Source of the DNA: Hemicentrotus pulcherrimus | Lineage: Eukaryota > Echinodermata > Echinoidea > Camarodonta > Strongylocentrotidae | Direction of reading: 5' to 3' | Length of the DNA stretch: 64,000 nucleotides | NCBI GenBank assembly: GCA_003118195.1 | Contig: BEXV01000687.1 | Coordinates: forward strand, 98,398 to 162,397 | Shown: one piece after another, positions 14,701 through 23,700 of the stretch | Numbering within the stretch: position 1 is the stretch's first letter | Layout of the letters: every line of letters starts with the position of its first letter | The notes under the pieces: model-generated | What the model was told of the DNA's origin: nothing | The model's database searches: none | The model's input: the letters and a program-made list of their open reading frames with translations, nothing else | Program-made: the position numbers and the translations under genes

Positions 14701-17700
14701 AGCCCAGGGTAAAACCAAATAACTGGTAGATGCAGGGCAAGGTCATGGTCACGTTTAGGAACTATCATATAAAGTGAGCTTAATAAGTTTCTGAATGTGG
14801 GATGAAGGGTAATATCCTCAAATACTGTTCACTGGTACATTAGGCCTGTCTATATATATACGATAGAAGCGTACTAATTATTAAAGGGACTGGGTAACAT
14901 TGTTCAGATGAGAGATAGTGGTTCTAAGGTAGTGACTTCGATGCTAGATGTACACTTAAAGATAATCTGAAAATTTGAGTGAAAACGGACCATTATTCAT
15001 GGTACAAATTGAGAAAAACTGATCTGATCGATTCCTTAATTCTCCCAACTAGGTNNNNNNNNNNNNNNNNNNNNNNNNNNNNNNNNNNNNNNNNNNNNNN
15101 NNNNNNNNNNNNNNNNNNNNNNNNNNNNNNNNNNNNNNNNNNNNNNNNNNNNNNNNNNNNNNNNNNNNNNNNNNNNNNNNNNNNNNNNNNNNNNNNNNNN
15201 NNNNNNNNNNNNNNNNNNNNNNNNNNNNNNNNNNNNGTTGAGGTGGTCTCTGAAGACGGGTCAATTGTCTTCGATACGATGCAATCAGGTAGATTCTTTG
15301 GTGAAATAAGTCTGGTCTTCAGTTGTCCAAGAACAGCCTCCATAAGGTATGGTGAACTATCCAGGCACAAACTTGTGTTAATCGTAACGCATACCTCATA
15401 CTGTAATTGTTTATAGTCTCAATTTATTTAGCTGAAGTCATATTCACAGATTAGTTAGGTTGTGTGCTCCTCATTTTGGACTTAGTGGCCAGAGCATATC
15501 TAAGAGGGATGGGAAACTGTTGAGTTTGGTTTTGGAGAAGAATTAATTTTGATAAGCTTGCCTTGCAGCAGCTGTTTTTCTGAACGTTGTGAATAGCAAA
15601 CTCATTATGTAATACCTATCAGTTGAAAAGTAAAATGCTGTTTGTATAAATACTTAAATGATATTGAATTTACCTTGGAAACCCAAGATAATCAGACTTA
15701 GAAAATATATAATGTTGCAAAGATGGAGAGAGGGGCGTGTCCTTTTAACAGTTATGTATTTTATCTTTGCTTTTACCCATCAGGGCCCAAAACAATGTGG
15801 ACATGTTTGTGCTGAACAAGGAAGATTTAGACGAAGTACTGACCCACTACCCATCCATCAAGGACCAAATCAATAAGGTTGCAGAAGATAGGATCACCGC
15901 TGTACGCAAGAGAAGCGAGGCCAAGGTTGACCAGGCAGTGAGTCCTTAAACCTCTATTTCTCAGAAACGGATTTGAAAGGCAATCCTCGGTCCTTGTCTT
16001 CAATACAGATTCAATTGATTTATATCGATGGAAACTGAAAATCAGTTGTGACTTCATACTAAAGAGAGTTTGTATAGTGGAGGACTATAGTAGATGATGT
16101 CAATCCATTGTAAATCAATTCTGATTCCTATTTCTGTTTCTGTTGAATCAGGAAATAACATAGTACCATACACAATTGGGGGCTGGGCAATCTTCCTATT
16201 TTTTCCGTAAGTACCATTTTCTTGTGCTGCAGCCCTTCAAAAAACAATTTGTCACTATCAAATATAATAATATTTTAAAGTACTGTACCAAATGTCCTTT
16301 TGATTGATGTTGAATGTGTGTGTTGTTTGTCTCAGAGCAATACCCCAAACAACAGCAATAACAACAGCATCAAGGGTAGTAGCTTCAACAGCATCGAGAA
16401 GTCTGAGAACTCCACAGCAAGCGCAAGCAGCAGCGGTCACCCATCATGCTCCTCTACAGCCGACAACGCCAGCAGCCAGACAAGACCGGAAGATGGACAT
16501 TCCACAGGAACCGCTGCAGCCGCCAGCGATAACAGGAGCGAGCCGGAGAGCCCAAGCGTCAGCAGCACGGCAGCCACGACACCAACGTCTACTGAACCAC
16601 CACCTCCAGGTGCTGCCCCCATGAAGCCGGCTCGGCAGATCCCTCAGCCTAATGCCAACAACAATGCCAGCACTGGAGAAGGCAGTGGTAACAACAACAA
16701 CCAAGGAGGAAATAATGGTGAGATTTTGTAGTATGATATTACTTACCGGTAACCGCTTTTTCAGCGATTCTGAACAAGAATGTGGATGTCAATTAGTAGT
16801 TAAGCTTGTAAATACCTTTGATTTGATTTTTCAAAAGAGAATATGTTTTGTACAGTGTGAGATTTGTGTGGTGAGAGTAAATTAAGACCTCAAGTTTTCA
16901 TTGAAATGGAGAATTCATAATTCAATTTTTGCAATGTATAAATGATGGTGCTTTGCTTCCTACATGTACATGTACCTCTTTGTACAATGATGTTAAAAAG
17001 TAAGAAAAATACGGCTTGGTAATGTAATCTATTGATTCTAGAAGTTCAAATCATCTTCACAGCCTCAAACACGCAATCTGACCCATCAGCCCCTGATAGT
17101 TCCTCCTCCACGACCCAAGTACCCACTCGCTACCCAATGCCCTTCTGCTGCATCAGACGGGACAAGAACTACCTAGAGGCACTACTCCACGCAAACCGCT
17201 TCGTTCTGAACCCTGACAGCCCTGTGGTGCGGAACCTGGCCAGACTGACATGCGTTCTGGCTGTAGCTACTTCCTGGACCATCATGTATCAGGTAATCTC
17301 TATTTTCATTATCGTAACCCAGATGGTAACATTGTCTGGGCCCTGTTCTGTGGTCTTTAGCTATAAAAGCTTGTGGGCCCAGTGTGATCAAGAGTTATGA
17401 TTTATCCACATTGTCTCATAAGACATGGTCCAGGGCCATGTTTGTATGACAGATTTGCTCTTCGCCATTAAAATGCAGTAGCTTATAGCAATTATTTTAA
17501 ATTGTTATTGGTAAGAAGTTTAATGAAACAGGGCCCATCTTTATGTACAGGCTGTTTATATTCACATGTTTCTTCTCATAGGAGTATCATTTATATACAT
17601 TGCTTGAGAGGGCAGTTTGGAATAATGAATATAACTCGCTCAGTCTTTATTTTGACATATACTTCTTCAAGGCCTCCAAGGCTGCCATATGTTCAAGAAA

Positions 17701-20700
17701 TCTGCCTACAATGACAGTCCATAAAAGAAATTTATAATGTTTGATGAAATTGAGTATTTATGACAGTTCATAATTTTGCTTATTAATGTATCACCTTCGG
17801 AAAAATGCTCATTGTATTTAATATTACTAATGTTATCAACAAACTGGGTACTTTTATGAATGCAGAAGAATTTGTGAATATTACATTTATTGATTCAGAC
17901 CATTTCTTGAAATCATCCTTTTTATGCCTCTGTTACGAAGTATCCGGAGGCATTATGTTTTCGGGTAGTCTGTCCTTCCGTACGTACGTCCGTACGTCCA
18001 GTTCTCGTGATCGCGTTATCTGAAGAACCGATTGATGGATTCCTGCCAAACTTTGGTCATGTATATATCTTGCAGAGCCAATGAACTGATTAGATTGTTT
18101 GGGTCATGAGGTCAAAGGTCACAGGGCTCATTATGTATATAAAAACAGCTCGTGATCGCGTTATCTGAAGAACCGATTGATGGATTCCTGCTAAACTTTG
18201 GTCATGTATGTATCTTGCAGAGCCGATGAACTGATTAGATTTTGGGGTCATGAGGTCAGAGGTCAAAGGTCACAGGGCTCATTATGTATGCAAAAACAGC
18301 TCGTGATCGCGTTATCTAAAGAACCGATTGATGGATTCCTGCCAAATTTGGTCATGTATGTTACTTGCAGAGCCAATGAATTGATTAGATTTTGGGGTCA
18401 TGAGGTCAAGGCCAAAGGTCATGCGGCTCATTATGTGTGCAAAAATAGCTTGTGATCACATTATCATTAGAACAGTTTGATGGATTCCTGCCAAACTTGG
18501 ATCATGTATCTATCTTGCAGAGCCAATGAACTGAGTAGATTCTTGGGTCATGAGGTCAAAGGTCATGGCTCATTATGTATTACTATTTAACTCAGGACAT
18601 CTTGCAGAGCCAATGAACTGAGTAGATGTTAGGGTCATGAGGTCAAAGATCAAAGGGTCATATACAGTATGTATATGAGAAATTGCTTGTAATCACAATA
18701 TTCTGAGAACCTGTTAATGGATTACAATTGAACTTGAATTTGAAAAAAAAATTCTGTTTTGGTTTGTTAAATTTCTCTATGACGGAGGCATTATTTTTGA
18801 CTGCGCGCAGTTGAAATTCTATCTAGTTTTTTACATCACCAATAATTGAACTTTGATTTGAATCAAATCTCAATGCAATGTTCCCAGAAATGATATTGTA
18901 TTTAGTTTCCTTTCTTTTACATGTAGGCATTCTATCAGGTTCAGAGCATGCCTTTCCTCATCTTCAGCTACGTTTGTGAATGTGTCTTCATCTTTGAGGT
19001 AAGTTCATTCACTTTTCACAGGCTCCTAGAGCCTTGTCATTTATTTGAGTTTAGATAGCTTTACCATTTATTTGAGTTATTTTTGTGTGAAGTGAAGTAA
19101 TTAAAAAATAAAATAGCCATCTAACAAAGGATGATATCTGTCCGATCAACGATTATTTTTTCATTCATTTTCTTCCAGTGCATTCCTGCTTTGTTTACAT
19201 GAGGTCCACAAATTGAACGTTTATGTAAATGAATCTACATCAGGTTTTCTGTTAGGTGTTAGTAAATTAGAAACTGAAGTAGATTCCACGATTTCCTTTT
19301 TCCTTTAGATCTACATCAAGTTACATGTCAGCAATGCAGACGAGTACGGTGCCCTTGAGAAAGACTTTGGCAAGATTTACAAGAGCTACTTACGCAAGTG
19401 GAGCGGTTTTGCCCAGGACTTGATACCCACGCTTCCCATAGAGCTCTTTGCGTTCCTTGCCCAGGGGGACAAACAATTTGCAGTGCTGTCGTTCTTGCGG
19501 TTCCGTCAGGTTATACGTCTGATGCGTGTCTCTCAGTTATTTGACAGATGGGAACAGGAACTCAATATCAAGTGAGTATGGCTAGAGGTTTCTAAAAGGG
19601 TTTGTACAATTCCTTCATCATCAGTTTCATGTTTTAGTTATCTGTGTGCAGATATGATATATTTTTGAAATTAATCATGAGAGGAATTTCTCTACCCCAT
19701 CTTGTTTTACCTTCAAAATTAAATGTTTTTATTCCTTAAAAGTGTATTACTAAAACTTCCATATAATGAAGTAAAATAATTCACACACAGCATGATTTCA
19801 GTTTGCCTATAACAGCCACGTAGAAAGACCTGAAATATGCTATCAAACATGAGAATTGGTAATTTTGTTTAAACACTGGAACAAATATTTGAATTATGAC
19901 ACCTATAACTATCTGTTGTTTTGGTGATTGGTGATGAAGGTACACACATGTCTTCTCATAATTATTCATGATACTAGTAAAAATAGAGAGCCTCCAGGAA
20001 ATCTTATGTTTATCTTCCAAAGCAGCTGTGATTACTGATGTATGTAATACAAGGCCAATATTTTTTCAAAGCACTTACAGACATTCGCATCTGCAACATA
20101 AAAATAAATACTATGAGCAGTAGATGCAGCTAGTTGTTGTATTAGAATGGGGTTAAAAATAGATTCAGTGGAACATGCCCAAACTGATTCTCACTTCTTT
20201 GTTCTATATTAATCTTCATTGCAGCATCCTAAAAGTGAGATTGACCAAGTTCCTGGTCCTACTACTGATCATAATTCATCTGTTTGCTAGCATCTGGTAC
20301 ACCATAGCATGTCCGCTGAGTAATTGCAAAAAAGGCTCATGGGCTACTATGATGGGTAAGCTTTTGCCTCTTCTATCCTCTTTTTCTTCTTTTCATCATT
20401 CTATCTCCCTCACTTTCAGTTTCTTTCTTTCATTCCATTCCCCTATCTCTTTCTCCCTCTCACCCCTCTCCCTCTCTCCCTCTATCCCTCTCTCCCTCTC
20501 TCTCCTTCTCTCATTTTATCTCTCTCGCATCTTTTTTCCTATCAATTCCTTTCTTTCCCTCCTTCCTCTCTGTATCCCTTCTCTCCTCCTTCTCACTCAA
20601 TATATCAAAGGCTCTTTAATTATTGATAAATACCCTTAGGAGTGTTTGGAAATTTAAAAAATCTGGCTTAACATTTGGGGAAAATGTGTTGTTGACTTTA

Positions 20701-23700
20701 TTGTATTTGCAAAATACTAATGGCAGCTTTATTTATTGATTCAAAAATATATGCATTGTATAGGGTAGCTTATCTTATTGAAATAAAGATGCATAAAAAC
20801 TGATACCCCACATTCTAGTGCTGTAAGTCAGAAGCCATGTTTGTGTTTGGTTCGGTTCGGTTCGGTTCGGCAAATTTTCACTCGAACTTGGTTCGGTAAT
20901 ATAATAGCAAGCAGCGTTATAGCTATGGTGTTTAGCACTGGGCAGTCCGGCTGGCCGGGGCCGACCAGCACGGAGGACTTATGCCCATTCCTCGTGAAAG
21001 ACACTGCTTCCGACCAGCACGAATGTCACATTCAAAAGCTGCTCTAAAGTCTAAACGTAATTATTTGTGAAGAAAAGAAGGATTTACATTCATATTTACG
21101 TCTTTAATCACGTTTTTTATTTGCAACTGTACAAGATTCCTGTCTTCAATCCGACAATAAATGATTATGTTTTAAGATTTGCCGAGTGTTGTTTGTCTAA
21201 AAATGTTACAATTCACTAAAACTGTCATAATGAATGTACCGTACGTACCGATGTATAAGGGTACGTATACATGGGTAAATTCAATATGGCCACCCAGGCT
21301 CGATCGATTACTGTTCTTATAAATGTTTATTTTTAATAGGGTAAATAAAAAAAGATCGTAATTTTCCAGAAAAAATAAATTGAAGTACTGTAATATATAT
21401 CTATTTCACCATTTATATTGTAAAATTTGTTCCGAAATTGTTACACTCCTGTATCATGTAACAAACACACATACATACACACACTTAAATTCCCAACGCC
21501 CAGTACCACCAGATATATATTTAGAATCGACAAACATCCATCTTCATGATAGTCATAATCATCAATCAACTAGAAATATTACAATAATAATATTTTGAAA
21601 AATATAATATTGCATATTTGTAGGTTCATAACAAGTATTTACGCTACAAAATATTGCTAGATTTTTTTTTTTCTTCATTGTCACATATTTTTTCATCTCG
21701 CTACATGAATTATCACACGTGGGGCAATGCACATTTGTATCCATGGCGCACGTACGTCAACATTTTGGTTTGAGCTGAGCCAAACTAGTTTTGAACAGCG
21801 CCTAGTATGCACATGTATTCTTGTTTAAAAAAAGTTTATAATTTTCTGCTGAACATCCGAACCAGGCCTTAGTGTTCGGTTCGGTTCGGTTCGGAAGTGC
21901 CATGTTCGGCGAACTTCCGTTCGGTTTGGCGGTTCGGCTACAGCACTACCACTGTCCTTTTAATCTGAACTTAAAGGGATAGGCGTCACCCACTGATTTT
22001 ACATTGATATTAAAGATTTTGATTTTATCTGAACATTGACAGGTTACACAGAGAATGAACCTTACATATTCTACCGTTACTGTGATACTATCTACTGGGC
22101 TGTGGCTACGTTGACATCAACAGGATACGGTGATATCCATGCATACAGTGTTCCTGAGCTAGGTAAGTCTTTGAGTTGCAAAATGTAGTTTGTGGTCATT
22201 GCAGGAAATCTGTACATGAAACAACTCAAATAGGAGGCTTCAGACGTTGTGGACATAAAAAGAATCAGAAACTCATAAACAGTTCTTACCTTTATTGAGG
22301 AGTAATGCGTTCAGGTAGTGACAGCAAATATAATGACAGAAATATACAAAATCAAACTTACTACAATCAAAGTGAAATATGGTAAATAGAGTTGATAGTA
22401 TGTTATGTGTGTATGATGAAAGATTAAACAGCAAAACATAGATATATTGGCCTATATTTAGTTTTCCTGACATGTGTCGTCATATTTTGACAATTGGAAA
22501 ATATTCTCATAAAAAGATGTCTATCAAGTTATAAACTTTCTTCTGGTCTAAACAATCTACCTACTGCAAAATAAATAAGTCAAACAAACATTGTTTCTCA
22601 TAATCAAACTCCATTATTAGAATTTAATTGAATTCAAAAGACCTTATTTCCATTAAAAAAACAAACAAATATATTGGTGTGATATAGTTCAGACAGTTCA
22701 AAATATATAAATCATGAGCATTATGTTAAGTTAATTTCAACAAACTGTGAAAATGTGTAGCAGGAAAAAAAGCACCATAAGAAATCTTGTGTTAGCTTGT
22801 TGATTCAGGCATTGAAGCCCAGCTGTAATGTAAATATGTGATTTAATATGTTTCTCCTTTCTTCTGGTTCTAGTATTTGCAAGTATGGTGATGGTGTTTG
22901 GAAAGCTACTCTTTGGTTGGGTGCTCGGAAACATCGCCTCCACCCTCGCAAACGAAGAGTCGGGACGAGTCAGCTATGAGGAGAGACTTGCAGCGGTCAA
23001 GGTAAAGATACAAAAATACATTTGTATTATTAAATCCTGAGTCTACTTCTACTCTTTCCTAATGCTTTACTGTCATTTATAACAGATGCATACAATGTTT
23101 TTCATAGTTATATATCATTATTGTATCTATAATAATATTGTTTTCATTGGGTATCTTTAAAGTATCATTGTTGAGAGTTTGTTGTTTTCATCACAGTGCA
23201 GTAGAGTATATTAATAAAGTAGCTGCACTATATAAATTTATGTAACTATGATCTTGCCTATTTCATACCATTCCATCACAGGACCAAATGAAGGACATGA
23301 GATTAAACAGTAAGCTGAGGAATCGAGTCATCAGCTACTTTGACTACTTATGGGCACGTAACAAGTAAGTCAATGCAAATAATGGGAACCAAATGTTTTT
23401 TTGCAAATTTGATGTGGTTTTTGAGATATTAGGGTCTGGATACAGCGTTCTGATTTACTCCTGATGTATTTTGACATTTGGGTACTTTGGCTGGAATTAT
23501 CTTTTTTTCTGTGTACAAATAAATAAAAAGTAACGGTATTACAATGAAGAGTCCCATGATCAACAAGTAACTTGGAAGGTGGATGAAACGAGCTGGTATT
23601 CTTGAATACTCAAATTTGGACAGTTGAGAACTGCACTGGAATTGCAAGAGAAGTTCATGAGCAGTAGCCCATGTATAGTATGGAATGTTATGTGCTCAAT

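Noticed and set aside
16304..16731. Overlapping ORFs in other frames of the linker exon.
   Set aside because: Only the frame joined by intron phase to its neighbours is coding.
18004..18660. CRISPR-like spacing of repeats.
   Set aside because: The units are ~150-bp tandem copies with no unique spacers, and the DNA is eukaryotic.
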